A DNA stretch of 64,000 bases from positions 62,001 through 126,000 of the forward strand of contig JAUWJD010000003.1 of NCBI GenBank assembly GCA_030607875.1. The letters run 5' to 3'. The DNA is from Chloroflexota bacterium (GTDB lineage: Bacteria; Chloroflexota; Anaerolineae; UBA2200). Both the position numbers and the translations under genes were made by a program. Numbering within the stretch: the first letter of the stretch is position 1; each line of letters begins with the position of its first letter. The notes under the pieces are model-generated. The model was given only the letters and a program-made list of their open reading frames with translations, ran no database searches and had not been told where the DNA came from. Positions 35,650 through 45,645 of the stretch are shown in pieces.

Positions 35650-37557
35650 ATGCCTGTGAAAGCTGTGAAAGGCACAAAGCAAATCGGCATCCTTTTTTTC
35701 TATTTGGTGCTTGCTCTGACAATGACATATCCGTTGGTTGCGAATCTCGCCAGCGGGGTTCTGGGGCCGCCGGGAGACAACTTTGAGTACCTTTACAAGC
35801 TATGGTGGTTCAAGCGTGCGCTGTTTGACTTGGAAGTCTCTCCGTTTTTCACTGCGGATGTTTTCTATCCGCGGGGCTACCATCTAGCGCTGCATGAGAT
35901 GAGCCTAGCAAACATATCCCTTGGGATGCCGCTGACGGTTCTCTGTGGGGAGACGGTCAGCTATAATGCACTGGTGTTGCTATCGTTTGTGCTATCTGGT
36001 TTTGGTGTGTACTTGCTGGTGTTTCGCCTGACAGGTGAGCGGTTGGCAGCGTTGCTGAGCGGCGTTGTATATGCCTTCTGTTCCTATCGCATGGGCCACC
36101 TTGGGGCGGGCCACCTGAACCTGCTGGGTACCCAGTGGTTCCCTTTCATGATCCTGTGCCTGGAGCAAATGCTGGACACGGGGAGGACGCTACCCGCTGT
36201 CCTCGTCGGCATATTTTTCGCCTTGTCGGCGCTCTCTTCCTGGTACTATGCGCCCATGTTCGCCATCTTTGCTGGGGTGTATGTGTTATGGAGGGGCCGA
36301 CAGAACCAAGAGAGGGCAGGCGCCAGGCGGCTTGGTGTCTCCTACTTGTGGCGCCTGTTGGCTGTATCTGCCGTTGTCGCAGGCCTGTTGATGGTGCCCA
36401 GTATCGTGCATACTGCACAGCAGTGGAGCCAGCGGGAGATGGCCTTTTCTCTGCGCGAAGTGGACATCTTCTCGGCCAGTGTTGGCGACTGGTTCGTGCC
36501 CAATGCCATGCATCCGTTCTGGGGACAGCTCTTTGCAGGCTACTATGCAAACCGGCAGGACGTTCCCGAACACATGATCGCTCTGAGCTGGGTAGCAATG
36601 TTGCTGGTTGCAGTTGCTCTATGGCCCCGCCTGAAAAATTGCGGGACTGGGCATTGGAAGAAAGGGTCTTCTGCCTATGCTCTGTTGCTCGGCCTGTCCC
36701 TCGCCCTGGCGCTGGGAACCACGCTGCACATGAATGGTCAGCGGGTCTATGTCGCGGTGCCGGCGTGGGTAGAGAACGGTTTTACGGCGGTGATGGGGTT
36801 GCTGGCTAATCGGCTGGCCTTGCATCCGATGCCTTCCTACTATGAACTGCGACTTGCAGGGGCGATCTATTTGCCCCTGCCGACGTTGCTGTTTTACTTG
36901 TATGTACCTTTCTTTGATGCCATGCGGGTGTGGACACGTTTCGGGCTCATCAGCGCCTTTGCTGTTGCTGTCTTAGCTGGTTTCGGCCTGGCACGGATTA
37001 CGCGCAGCCTGGGCGGCATAGGGCGACCTTCACGCCGCAGTGTTGTCACTGCCGGCATATTCCTGGTGCTTGTGCTGTTCGAGCTTGTGGCTGTGCCATA
37101 TCCACTGGGATGGTCTGAAGTGCGGGCGCAGCCAGTGGATGAGTGGCTGGCGGAACAGCCTGAAGAAGGGGCGGTCATGCGATTCCCGCTCTGGAGGGCT
37201 GAATGTGGTCCTGGGTTGTATGCCACTACCGTACATGGGAAACCAGTGACCTATGGTTATGGCGCGTTCTTTCCCAATTACTATCGCCGATTGAGACCTA
37301 TGCTATGGGATTTTCCCACAGCACAGGCGATTGCCCTCCTGCGTGACTGGGGTGTGAAATACGTGCTGGTAGGGGCCAAGGCCTATGGTGCTCAGTGGCC
37401 TGACATCCAACGTCGCCTGGAACAGTTCGATTCACTGCAACTCGTAGCAACGTTTGCTGAGGAACCCATGTACCACGGTGGATGGCTGGCGAGGTCTCTT
37501 CCTGATTTTGGCCGCGCGTTCCTTGTAGATGACCTTTGCGTCTATACATTGGAGTAA
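35650..37557 (+). CDS. Large polytopic GT-C-like membrane protein
   Basis: A 635-residue protein with about twelve hydrophobic spans and a soluble C-terminal segment. It is the full-length paralogue of the truncated gene at the window start (HLGAGHLNLLGTQWFP / HLGAGHLPLIATQWLP; MRVWTRFGLI / MRVWARFGLI). The first external loop has PPGDNFEYLYKLWWF rather than the DE motif of GT39, so G-D may supply the acidic residue. It resembles the PTPS-related and YfhO-like GT-C-type proteins of glycan loci. Enzymatic function is inferred only. ATG 35650 follows GAGGGAGG. Confidence 0.82.
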   Translation: MPVKAVKGTKQIGILFFYLVLALTMTYPLVANLASGVLGPPGDNFEYLYKLWWFKRALFDLEVSPFFTADVFYPRGYHLALHEMSLANISLGMPLTVLCGETVSYNALVLLSFVLSGFGVYLLVFRLTGERLAALLSGVVYAFCSYRMGHLGAGHLNLLGTQWFPFMILCLEQMLDTGRTLPAVLVGIFFALSALSSWYYAPMFAIFAGVYVLWRGRQNQERAGARRLGVSYLWRLLAVSAVVAGLLMVPSIVHTAQQWSQREMAFSLREVDIFSASVGDWFVPNAMHPFWGQLFAGYYANRQDVPEHMIALSWVAMLLVAVALWPRLKNCGTGHWKKGSSAYALLLGLSLALALGTTLHMNGQRVYVAVPAWVENGFTAVMGLLANRLALHPMPSYYELRLAGAIYLPLPTLLFYLYVPFFDAMRVWTRFGLISAFAVAVLAGFGLARITRSLGGIGRPSRRSVVTAGIFLVLVLFELVAVPYPLGWSEVRAQPVDEWLAEQPEEGAVMRFPLWRAECGPGLYATTVHGKPVTYGYGAFFPNYYRRLRPMLWDFPTAQAIALLRDWGVKYVLVGAKAYGAQWPDIQRRLEQFDSLQLVATFAEEPMYHGGWLARSLPDFGRAFLVDDLCVYTLE

Positions 37558-37615
37558 ACGACCAAAGTGGGAGGGAGTGTTTCAAGTGTCTCTTATGCAC
37601 AAATTGCTGTTGTCT

Positions 37616-37644
37616 TTGACCAATCATTGCCTCTACAGTAGAAT
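37616..37644 (+). promoter_or_regulatory. Sigma-70-like promoter for the dockerin-esterase pair
   Basis: TTGACC at 37616-37621, a 17-base spacer, and TAGAAT at 37639-37644. This is the best match to the housekeeping consensus in the window. Transcription would start near 37651, leaving a leader of about 60 bases before ATG 37714. It marks the two secreted proteins as a separately controlled unit. Confidence 0.65.
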
Positions 37645-37713
37645 GCAAGGCATGTTGCGGATATGTGCGGCAGCCCAAGGTCGCAGTTGCTTGCGTGCGA
37701 TTTGGGGTGCCAG

Positions 37714-40700
37714 ATGAAGAGGATGTGGGCTTCCCTTGCCGCCGCCTGTGTCTTGGCTTGTGGCCTGTGGCTGGCTGCGTCGTTGAGCTTTGGCGGTGGT
37801 GCGCCAGCTTTGGCGGCCTTACCGGCGCCAGCACAGCAGGGACAACACACCTTGATTTTCCAGGAGGGTGTCTCACCTTCTGACTATGAGAGCACTGCGG
37901 ACACCTTTATCGACTTTTATAGCCAGGGCAAAAATGAGGGTGGACGGCCGGATTTTGGCGTGACCTTTGATGACAAGAAGCGCGCGCTCCTCCGTTTCGA
38001 CCTGTCGCAGCACATACCGCCAGGAGCGCAGGTGCTTACAGCAACACTGACTCTTCGAGTTAACAGTCGGACGGCATCTTCTGCGATAGGCCTGGTGTGT
38101 TATCAGGTTCTGCAGGCATGGACTGAAAATAGCGCAACCTGGCAACAAGCACGGTCTGGCGTGGACTGGTGGGGACCTGGCTGCGACAGTAGCTCGCGGT
38201 CGGAGACACCGCTTTTCCAGGTAACTGTGAATCAGTACAGAGGAGGCAGCATTGATCTGGACCTTACCGATGTGGTCCAGGAATGGGTCGACCATCCGGA
38301 GGATAATTGCGGTGTGCAATTTCAGGGGCAGCAGGTGGCCAGCAGAGTGACCTATTTCTTTGGCAGCGCTGAGAACAGCAATCCCGATTACCGTCCCAAA
38401 CTGGTGGTGGTGTATGAGGGACACCCACCATTGGCTACGCCCACGCCGACGTTAACTCCCACCAAGACACCTACGCCTCCCAATCCAACGACAATCTCTT
38501 CGACGCTGTCAGACTGGAAGTTCGATTTATGTCTAAAGACCGGAAAGGACCCGAGGGTCCCTCCTGCCGTCAGAACCTCTCCAGTGGAGTCCATGCTGAT
38601 TATGTGGGAGGGGACGGTGTACACGGCAAAACTGAAAATCGTTATCTGCCAGACCAACCCTGGCGCAGAGCATCCGATCTACCTTAACGGGCACCTCGTT
38701 GGTCGCAGTCCGCCTGAGGGGACCACGGGTTGCGAATGCAACTTGTTTCCTATCGCGCCAGAACATCAGTTTGAGTTTGAGCTCGATCCCAGCATCGTTT
38801 TGCAGGGAGCGAACTATATCACCGTCACCAATGCAGCAGACCCTTATGAAGAATGGAAAGCAAGCCGGGCGCGGATTGTACTTGTGGGTGACATCACGGG
38901 CACCACCCGTTCCGAGTTCGAGCTGGGGATAGATTGGAGAGAACGGCGCCTAGGGGGCGCTATGCAGGCTCCTATGGGCTATGATCCGAATGCCCCTAAA
39001 CCCTTGCTGGTCTCGGTGCCTGGCACTGGCGAAGACAAGGTGGATGGCCTGAATCGGTTTGCGATTGAAGCGAATCAGAGGGGCTGGCTGCTGGCTTCCC
39101 TCGACATGCGCCATATCCGTTGGAGCGATGTCTATCAGCAGGTGGCCAGATCCCCTTCTCTAGCGGTTCAGCAGGACGTGCTCGATCTGGTGAACTATAT
39201 GCAGGCGCATTATAATGTGGATCCGTCGAGAATCTACATTGGAGGATTCTCCACAGGGGGGGGCATTGCTACCACTGTGGCCGCCAAGCATCCTGACTTT
39301 ATTGCCGGTGTGCTGGACTACTCGGGTCCGGCAGACTATGCCCAGTGGTATGCAGAACGGCCGGAGCTGTACACCAAGTTGCAATACGAGTTCGGTGGTG
39401 GGCCTTATGGCAATTTTGAGTACCCACGGCGTTCCAGCCGTCGGCTGGCGCGCAACTTGCAGTATGTGCCGGTGCGCATTCGGCATAGCGCGGAGGGCGA
39501 TACCGATGTGCCCTTTGCCCAGTCAGAGAACCTGTATCAAGCCATGACGCAATTCTACGATCCTAGTCAATATCACAAGGAGCTCATCACGCACACGCTT
39601 GGCCATGTCGATCCAGATTCGGCTACCAAGGTGAGCGATCTGGACTTCTTGTCGCAGTTTGCTCTGGTGGAGAGTGTGCCGGAGCTACAGATCATTACCG
39701 ATGAGGGCAAGGATTACTACTGGCTGAGTATGGCCAAAGCGGATACTGCGGACGACAACTGGCGTGGCTGGGTGGAGGTGAAGGTCCATTATGATCCCGG
39801 CACGAGCACCATTTGGATGACTGCCGGTGATGGGGACTTTGCACAGGGCAGGCCCATCACAATCACGCTTGATTTGGCGCGAATGGGCCTTGATACGGTA
39901 TCCGCTTACGATGTGGAAGAGTATGACTGGCGGACCGGCGATTTCGCCATGCTCTCAGTGTTGCCGACGGACGGCAAGCTGATCTTGAGCATTCCACCCA
40001 ATGATCTGGGCTTGGTGGGCCGCCAGTACGTCATTTACCCAGCCACTGGTCATGGAGCGCACCAAGTGCGTTTGCAGCAGAACCTGAATGGCTATACAGG
40101 AGCGAGGGACACCTATCTTACCACTTTCTGGGGCGACAATCCTGCAGTTCCTCACGGTGATGCGACGGACCTGCTCGTCGGGTACGACGGGCGCCGCAAA
40201 GCACTTTTGAAGTTTGATTTGAGCCCCATACCTGATGGCATAGTCCTCAAGGCTGCCAAGATGACTGTGCATCGCCTGCAGTACCGGAGTGTGAGCATCA
40301 GTCTCAGCGCGTATGAAGCCCTCCGGTCCTGGCAGGACAGTGAAGCGACCTGGGATTGGGCAAGCCAAGGTCAGGCCTGGTCTGTTCCAGGGGCTGAGGG
40401 TCTGGGAAGTGATCGGGCGAATGCGGCTGAGTATATCGTCCCGACGGTGCAACTTGCAGGACCATACAGCTTCAATCTCAAGGACTTGGTTGAGCGCTGG
40501 CTCGCCGTACCTGGCAGCAACCATGGCCTGGTTTTGATTGGCGAGGGTTCCTATACGTCAGCGAGCTATCCGCTGGCCTCAGCAGAATATCACGACACTG
40601 CCATGCGGCCGCTGCTAGAGATCTGGTACATGGAGCCGACGCCTGTGGCTACCGCCACGCCCACGAGTACAGCGACACCGACGCCCACAGCCACACCTGC

Positions 40701-41184
40701 GGGGTGCACGATACAGGGCAGCGTTACCCTGCAAGGGCGCCCAGCCCCGCCTGATCCGAGTTGGTCGGTTCCGCTGACCGTGATCGTCGGCAGCACTAGC
40801 TCTTCGGTCACCACTGACCAGTGGGGGAACTTTGCGCTGTCCAGCCTGACGTCGGGCACCTACGATATACGGGTCAAGAACAATCATACCCTGCGCAACG
40901 TGAGAAGTGGCGTGACGTTGGCTGCTGGCACCAATACCATTCATTTCGGCACGTTGGTGGAAGGCGATGCCAACGATGACAACTACGTCAACATCAACGA
41001 TTTCTCCATTCTGTCGACAGGATTCTCTCCTGCGTATGATGCACGTGCCGATTTCAACGAGGACGGAGTGGTCAACATCAACGATTTTTCCCTCTTGGCT
41101 GCGAACTTTGGAATGTCCGGGGACATCACAGTAACCCCCCAGGGGCCAACCGGCTTCAGGCGTTTGCCGGTGCTTCTGAGGTAG
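37714..41184 (+). CDS. Secreted multidomain esterase-like protein with type I dockerin
   Basis: A 1156-residue exported protein. It has a signal peptide (residues 1 to about 33) and a DNRLRE-type beta domain (about 55-230: STADTFIDFYS, RALLRFDLS, ENSATWQQA). A Thr/Pro linker follows (TPTPTLTPTKTPTPP), then a beta domain that may cap or bind substrate. The PHB-depolymerase/feruloyl-esterase-like alpha/beta-hydrolase has S513 in GGFSTGGG and Asp/His candidates in GDTDVPF and LGHVDPD. A second DNRLRE domain, a second T-P linker and an Ig-like CTIQGSVTLQGRP module lead to a dockerin with calcium loops at 1085-1096 and 1113-1124. A short tail (GFRRLPVLLR) ends it. It likely hydrolyses esters in plant or microbial polymers, displayed on the surface through a cohesin. 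No cohesin is in the window. Confidence 0.85.
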   Translation: MKRMWASLAAACVLACGLWLAASLSFGGGAPALAALPAPAQQGQHTLIFQEGVSPSDYESTADTFIDFYSQGKNEGGRPDFGVTFDDKKRALLRFDLSQHIPPGAQVLTATLTLRVNSRTASSAIGLVCYQVLQAWTENSATWQQARSGVDWWGPGCDSSSRSETPLFQVTVNQYRGGSIDLDLTDVVQEWVDHPEDNCGVQFQGQQVASRVTYFFGSAENSNPDYRPKLVVVYEGHPPLATPTPTLTPTKTPTPPNPTTISSTLSDWKFDLCLKTGKDPRVPPAVRTSPVESMLIMWEGTVYTAKLKIVICQTNPGAEHPIYLNGHLVGRSPPEGTTGCECNLFPIAPEHQFEFELDPSIVLQGANYITVTNAADPYEEWKASRARIVLVGDITGTTRSEFELGIDWRERRLGGAMQAPMGYDPNAPKPLLVSVPGTGEDKVDGLNRFAIEANQRGWLLASLDMRHIRWSDVYQQVARSPSLAVQQDVLDLVNYMQAHYNVDPSRIYIGGFSTGGGIATTVAAKHPDFIAGVLDYSGPADYAQWYAERPELYTKLQYEFGGGPYGNFEYPRRSSRRLARNLQYVPVRIRHSAEGDTDVPFAQSENLYQAMTQFYDPSQYHKELITHTLGHVDPDSATKVSDLDFLSQFALVESVPELQIITDEGKDYYWLSMAKADTADDNWRGWVEVKVHYDPGTSTIWMTAGDGDFAQGRPITITLDLARMGLDTVSAYDVEEYDWRTGDFAMLSVLPTDGKLILSIPPNDLGLVGRQYVIYPATGHGAHQVRLQQNLNGYTGARDTYLTTFWGDNPAVPHGDATDLLVGYDGRRKALLKFDLSPIPDGIVLKAAKMTVHRLQYRSVSISLSAYEALRSWQDSEATWDWASQGQAWSVPGAEGLGSDRANAAEYIVPTVQLAGPYSFNLKDLVERWLAVPGSNHGLVLIGEGSYTSASYPLASAEYHDTAMRPLLEIWYMEPTPVATATPTSTATPTPTATPAGCTIQGSVTLQGRPAPPDPSWSVPLTVIVGSTSSSVTTDQWGNFALSSLTSGTYDIRVKNNHTLRNVRSGVTLAAGTNTIHFGTLVEGDANDDNYVNINDFSILSTGFSPAYDARADFNEDGVVNINDFSLLAANFGMSGDITVTPQGPTGFRRLPVLLR

Positions 41185-41188
41185 GCGG

Positions 41189-44089
41189 ATGGCGAGGGTT
41201 GTGCTGGACAAAATACCAATAACGAGCAAACTGCAGAAAATAGCAGCCCAAGCGCTATGCCCGCTGCTGCTGGCCTTGTTCGTGATTCTGAGCTGGTTTG
41301 CGCTTGGATCTACGATGGCTAAGGCTGACATTGTGCCAGTGCCTGGACCGCACCTGGCCGCCTACCCCTATGCTCGGGATGCCGATAGCCCCGCGAGGGC
41401 TCGATATTTGTTCGACGTAATTGATCGGCCAAGCGCATTGTCCGCTCAGGCTGTGATTACTTCGCAGCCCTCAACGTGTATGGCGATCGATGGCGATGGA
41501 CATGCAGTAAAGACAGCTGATTCGAAGATGATCTTCATTTGGGAGGGGACGCCGAGCGCTGCCTATCTCGTCCTCACTTCGTGTGGCGTCAAACAGGATA
41601 AACACCATACCGTGTATGTCAATGGTCAGCCTGTAGTTCAGGTGGAGGATGACCCTTACAGTAGTGCCTGTGCTTGTATCGCCGAAGGACAAACGGGGCA
41701 GGGAGGGTATACCCTAACCTATCCTCTGAGCGATCTGGGTCTGGTAGTAAACGGATGGAACTATATCAGCATCACCAACGACCATGATCTCAGGGATGAC
41801 TGGGTGGCTTACGATGCCAAATTGGTCTTGCAGGGCCAGGTTACTCAGACCATTATCGATACGTTCGACTTTACCAGCAGCTATGATGGCAGCGAGCGGC
41901 ACGCCAGGTACCAGTTGCCCATCGGCTATGACCCTGCTGTCAGTGTGCCTTTGTTGGTTTCCATCGCGGGGACCAAGGAGGACCAGAAGTGGGAGGATCT
42001 CTATCGCTTCACAATGCAGGCCAATGAGCGGGGATGGTTGTTGCTGTCCCCGAATCTACGCAACCTTTTTGGTGAGGTGCGCGGGCGCACTGCTTCGCTG
42101 GAGAACCAACACGACATCATCGATGCGATTGACTATATGAAGACCCACTTCGCCGTGGACACTGACCGCGTCTATATGAGCGGATTCTCTACGGGTGGAG
42201 GCATAGCAGCAACGGTAGCAGCGAAGTATCCGCACGTCTTTGCAGCGGTGGCCGATTGGGCGGGACCGACAGACTTGGGAGAGTGGGAAGAGCAGGTGCT
42301 GAGTCTGGTCGCCCTCGACTTTGACTGCTGGCCCAGCGGGTTTGCCAAGCCATGTCCCTTTGAATGGCAGCGCCGTTCAGCCCGGTCGATGACCGAAAAT
42401 CTGAAACATGTGCCTATGGCCATTGTTCACGGCCGGGCAGATAGCGCGGTGCCGTTTGAACAGTCGGAAAAGTTCTACCAAAAGATGGCAGAGTACTACG
42501 ATCCTGAGGCGTATAACAAGCTGACGGTCTGGCATGACGGCGGGCATGCTGATCAGGTACCATCGTTTGACGGTCTCGACTGGATGGCCGGGTTTGCCTT
42601 GAATGCCAATCCTAGCGACATCATGATCAGGGCTGATGAGGACAAGGACTACTACTGGGTATCCGTCCATCAGAGGGCCTGGATTGGCAAGGACCGAGAT
42701 GGCTGGAGTGCTGTGTTGGCCAGCTATGACCTGAGCACGCGCGTCATTTCGGCTACCATTCAGGATCAACGCCTCTACGAGAATGGCTTCCTGCCTCTGG
42801 ACGTGAGTTTCGATCTGAGCGCCATGGGCTTTGATCCGCAGGCAGGCTATACTATTGAGGATCACAATATAACAACTGGGGACTATATCCTTCGGCGGGA
42901 CGTGTTGCCTGTAGATGGACGGCTGACGGTCTCACCGGAGCGAGATGAAGTGGGTGGAGTTCATCATCAGTACCTCATCTATCCATTTGAGGCTCCCGAG
43001 CTGCTCGGCGTCACCTTACAGCAGCACGTGAGCCCGGCCGCCGATTATGGTGGAGTGCGAGATACTTACATCTATCAATATGGCCCTTCAGAGAACCATG
43101 CCACTCACCCCATAACCATCAACTACGGCAGGAGTTTGCGCGGGCTCTTGAAGTTTGATCTGGATGCAGTCCCCCCGGAGGCTGATATCAAGAAGGCGTA
43201 TCTCACCCTCTATCTCAATTCGGTTAGTGGGTCAGGAAGCATCCACGTCGGTCTCTACCGTTTGCTCGCACACTGGGTAGATAACGAAGCAACCTGGAAC
43301 CTGGCAAGCGATGGCCAACCTTGGGAGATGGCGGGGGCACAGAGCGCGGGTGTCGACTATGCCCCCGTGCCTATTGACGAGAAGACAGTGTACCAGAATT
43401 CCTTCTGCACATTCAACCTCAAGCCCGTGCTCGAGGACTGGCTGACGGTCGAGGTGCCCAACGAGGGAGTGCTGATCTTGGGGCCGGAAATCGGTTCAGG
43501 TTCAACGCGATACCGTTTTGATTCTTCTGAGGCCGCGAGCGGGGGCCGGAGGCCCAGACTGGAGATCTGGTACATGCTTCCTACATCCACGCCTACGCCA
43601 ACAGCTACGCCCACCAGCACGGCAACGCCGACACCAACGCCAACGGCTACGCCTGTCCACTGCACAATCCAGGGCAGCGTCACCCTGCAAGGACGCCCAG
43701 ATGTGCCCCATGAAAGTTGGTCGGTGCCACTGACAGTGACTGTCGGCGACGTTAGCTATTCAGTCACCACTGACGAGTGGGGAAGTTTTGCCCTGTCCGA
43801 CCTGACGCCAGGAACCTACGACATACGGGTCAAGAACGACCATACCCTGCGTAATCTCAGAAGTGGCGTGACGTTGCTTCCCGGCACCAATACGGTGGAT
43901 TTTGGCACGCTATTGGAAGGCGATGCCAACGATGACAACTATGTCAACATCAACGATTTCTCCGTCTTGGCGGCAGGGTTTTCTCCTGCATACGATGCCC
44001 GTGCCGATTTCAACGAGGACGGGGTGGTCAACATCAACGATTTTTCCCTCCTGGCCGCAAGCTTTGGAATGCACGGGGACATTACCTAG
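41189..44089 (+). CDS. Second secreted esterase-like protein with type I dockerin
   Basis: A 966-residue paralogue of the preceding protein, four bases downstream. It has an N-terminal signal or anchor helix (about 18-46) and lacks the first DNRLRE domain and first Thr/Pro linker. A beta domain leads to the alpha/beta-hydrolase with S334 in SGFSTGGG, candidate Asp in GRADSAVPF and His in DGGHADQ. A DNRLRE domain (RGLLKFDLD, DNEATWNLA) follows, then a Thr/Pro linker (TPTPTATPTSTATPTPT), the CTIQGSVTLQGRP module and a dockerin with loops at 912-923 and 940-951. The last 480 bases are far more alike between the two genes than the catalytic parts. It ends at the dockerin without the extra tail. 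Confidence 0.85.
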   Translation: MARVVLDKIPITSKLQKIAAQALCPLLLALFVILSWFALGSTMAKADIVPVPGPHLAAYPYARDADSPARARYLFDVIDRPSALSAQAVITSQPSTCMAIDGDGHAVKTADSKMIFIWEGTPSAAYLVLTSCGVKQDKHHTVYVNGQPVVQVEDDPYSSACACIAEGQTGQGGYTLTYPLSDLGLVVNGWNYISITNDHDLRDDWVAYDAKLVLQGQVTQTIIDTFDFTSSYDGSERHARYQLPIGYDPAVSVPLLVSIAGTKEDQKWEDLYRFTMQANERGWLLLSPNLRNLFGEVRGRTASLENQHDIIDAIDYMKTHFAVDTDRVYMSGFSTGGGIAATVAAKYPHVFAAVADWAGPTDLGEWEEQVLSLVALDFDCWPSGFAKPCPFEWQRRSARSMTENLKHVPMAIVHGRADSAVPFEQSEKFYQKMAEYYDPEAYNKLTVWHDGGHADQVPSFDGLDWMAGFALNANPSDIMIRADEDKDYYWVSVHQRAWIGKDRDGWSAVLASYDLSTRVISATIQDQRLYENGFLPLDVSFDLSAMGFDPQAGYTIEDHNITTGDYILRRDVLPVDGRLTVSPERDEVGGVHHQYLIYPFEAPELLGVTLQQHVSPAADYGGVRDTYIYQYGPSENHATHPITINYGRSLRGLLKFDLDAVPPEADIKKAYLTLYLNSVSGSGSIHVGLYRLLAHWVDNEATWNLASDGQPWEMAGAQSAGVDYAPVPIDEKTVYQNSFCTFNLKPVLEDWLTVEVPNEGVLILGPEIGSGSTRYRFDSSEAASGGRRPRLEIWYMLPTSTPTPTATPTSTATPTPTPTATPVHCTIQGSVTLQGRPDVPHESWSVPLTVTVGDVSYSVTTDEWGSFALSDLTPGTYDIRVKNDHTLRNLRSGVTLLPGTNTVDFGTLLEGDANDDNYVNINDFSVLAAGFSPAYDARADFNEDGVVNINDFSLLAASFGMHGDIT

Positions 44090-44166
44090 GCACTTCGCAG
44101 TGTTCATCAGGTGCCCGGAAAGTGGTCAAGATACGAGGGTGGGTAGGACAGTAACGGAAGACAAAT

Positions 44167-45645
44167 ATGAAGGTATGCTTCGTCTATCCTGATATCGGGG
44201 GGGTTGAGCGCTATGGTGCTCGCAAGTACTATCATGGCCTGGGGTACCTTTCCAGCGTCCTGAAGCAGGCTGGTCATGAGACGGCCCTGATCTACCTGGA
44301 GCGTGAACCGACGAGGGACGAATTCTTGCAGCAGGTTGCATTGACTGCAGCCGGTGTGGTCGCCTTCTCTGCGACCACGCATCAATACCCGTGTATAGAA
44401 CACTGTACGCATTGGATCAAGCAGTCTGGCTCAGAGATGCTTACCGTGGTTGGCGGTATCCACCCCACTCTTGTGCCAGAGGATGTGCTGGCCAACCCGG
44501 ATCTTGACGTGGTATGCGTTGGTGAGGGGGAATACCCTCTGTTGGACTTGGTGACCGCTCTAGAGTCAGGACAGGATTTTGCAAACATCCCAAATCTCTG
44601 GCTGCGCCGAGGTGGTGAGGTGATCCGAAATCCCCTGCGGCCGCTGGTGGCCAAATTGGACGAACTGCCCTTCGTGGACCGAGAGCTGTTCGATTTCGAG
44701 GGGATTCTAGCGGCGAATGACGGCTGGGTCGACCTGATGGCCGGACGTGGTTGTCCGTACAGTTGTACCTATTGCTCCAACCCGGGCCTGCGTAAGAGGT
44801 TCAGAGGTTTGGGCAAATATGTCCGCTTTCGCAGTGTTGACAATGTGTTGGCAGAGATACGTTCATTGGCCGCCCGCTACACCATCAAGACGTTGAATTT
44901 TCAAGATGACATCTTTACCTTGGACCACAAGTGGGTTGTGAAATTCAGTCGGGCCTATGGTGAAGAGTTCTCATTTCCCTTTTGGATTAACTCGCGCGTT
45001 GAGCGTATCAAGAATGAGGAGATGGTAGCTGCTTTGGCTCATGCCGGATGTTGTGGAGTACGCATCGGTCTTGAGTCCGGCAATGAGGAATTGCGTACAA
45101 AGGTGCTCAAACGGCGAATGTCCAACGACGAGATTCGTCACGCATTTGCTCTGGCACGCCAGTATGGCCTGGATGTCTATACCTGCAATATGCTGGGTAT
45201 TCCGGGGGAAACGGCGGACATGATCGAGGAAACCATTGCGCTGAATCGAGAACTGGAACCCGCCGGCATGCAGTTTTCCGTCTTTTATCCTTACCCCATG
45301 ACGGCGCTTTACGATCTGTGCGTGCGCAATGGTTATCTGACGGAGGAGACAGAGCTCCGCAGTTATTATGAGCGCAAGAGTATTCTTCGGCTGCCGACAC
45401 TGTCAGACGAGGAACTGGAAAGAGGATATGATCGTTTTGAACAACTGAAGATCGAATTACAGCTAAAGAGGTTGAATCCTACAAAGTATCGTGTCTACAG
45501 AGTGCTCCTTGTTCTGTTTGGAGGCAACTCGCGCAAGGCTCGTTCGGCACTGCGCAGGCTGGGCCGTATCAAGGCTATCGTGACCGAGGCCCTTCGGGGC
45601 CCCCGTGTGGGTGGGCAACAGACTGTGCAGGCTGGCAAAGAATGA
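44167..45645 (+). CDS. B12-binding-domain radical SAM protein
   Basis: A 492-residue protein with a cobalamin-type N-terminal domain (LGYLSSVLKQAGHETALIYL, VVGGIHPTLVPEDVL, VVCVGEGEYPLLDLV) typical of the B12-radical SAM family (BchE/HpnP-like layout). The catalytic cluster cysteines are C196-x3-C200-x2-C203 in GRGCPYSCTYCSN. RVERIKNEEMVAALAHAGC and GIPGETADMIEET are standard for the family. Activity could be methylation or ring chemistry on a lipid or sugar. ATG 44167 follows GGAAG. The stop overlaps the next methyltransferase start (ATGA), suggesting the two act on the same substrate. Confidence 0.86.
   Translation: MKVCFVYPDIGGVERYGARKYYHGLGYLSSVLKQAGHETALIYLEREPTRDEFLQQVALTAAGVVAFSATTHQYPCIEHCTHWIKQSGSEMLTVVGGIHPTLVPEDVLANPDLDVVCVGEGEYPLLDLVTALESGQDFANIPNLWLRRGGEVIRNPLRPLVAKLDELPFVDRELFDFEGILAANDGWVDLMAGRGCPYSCTYCSNPGLRKRFRGLGKYVRFRSVDNVLAEIRSLAARYTIKTLNFQDDIFTLDHKWVVKFSRAYGEEFSFPFWINSRVERIKNEEMVAALAHAGCCGVRIGLESGNEELRTKVLKRRMSNDEIRHAFALARQYGLDVYTCNMLGIPGETADMIEETIALNRELEPAGMQFSVFYPYPMTALYDLCVRNGYLTEETELRSYYERKSILRLPTLSDEELERGYDRFEQLKIELQLKRLNPTKYRVYRVLLVLFGGNSRKARSALRRLGRIKAIVTEALRGPRVGGQQTVQAGKE

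Noticed and set aside
37714-44089. Cohesin domain within the two dockerin proteins
   Set aside because: The beta domains match DNRLRE and Ig-like modules. No cohesin signature was recognised in either protein or elsewhere in the window.
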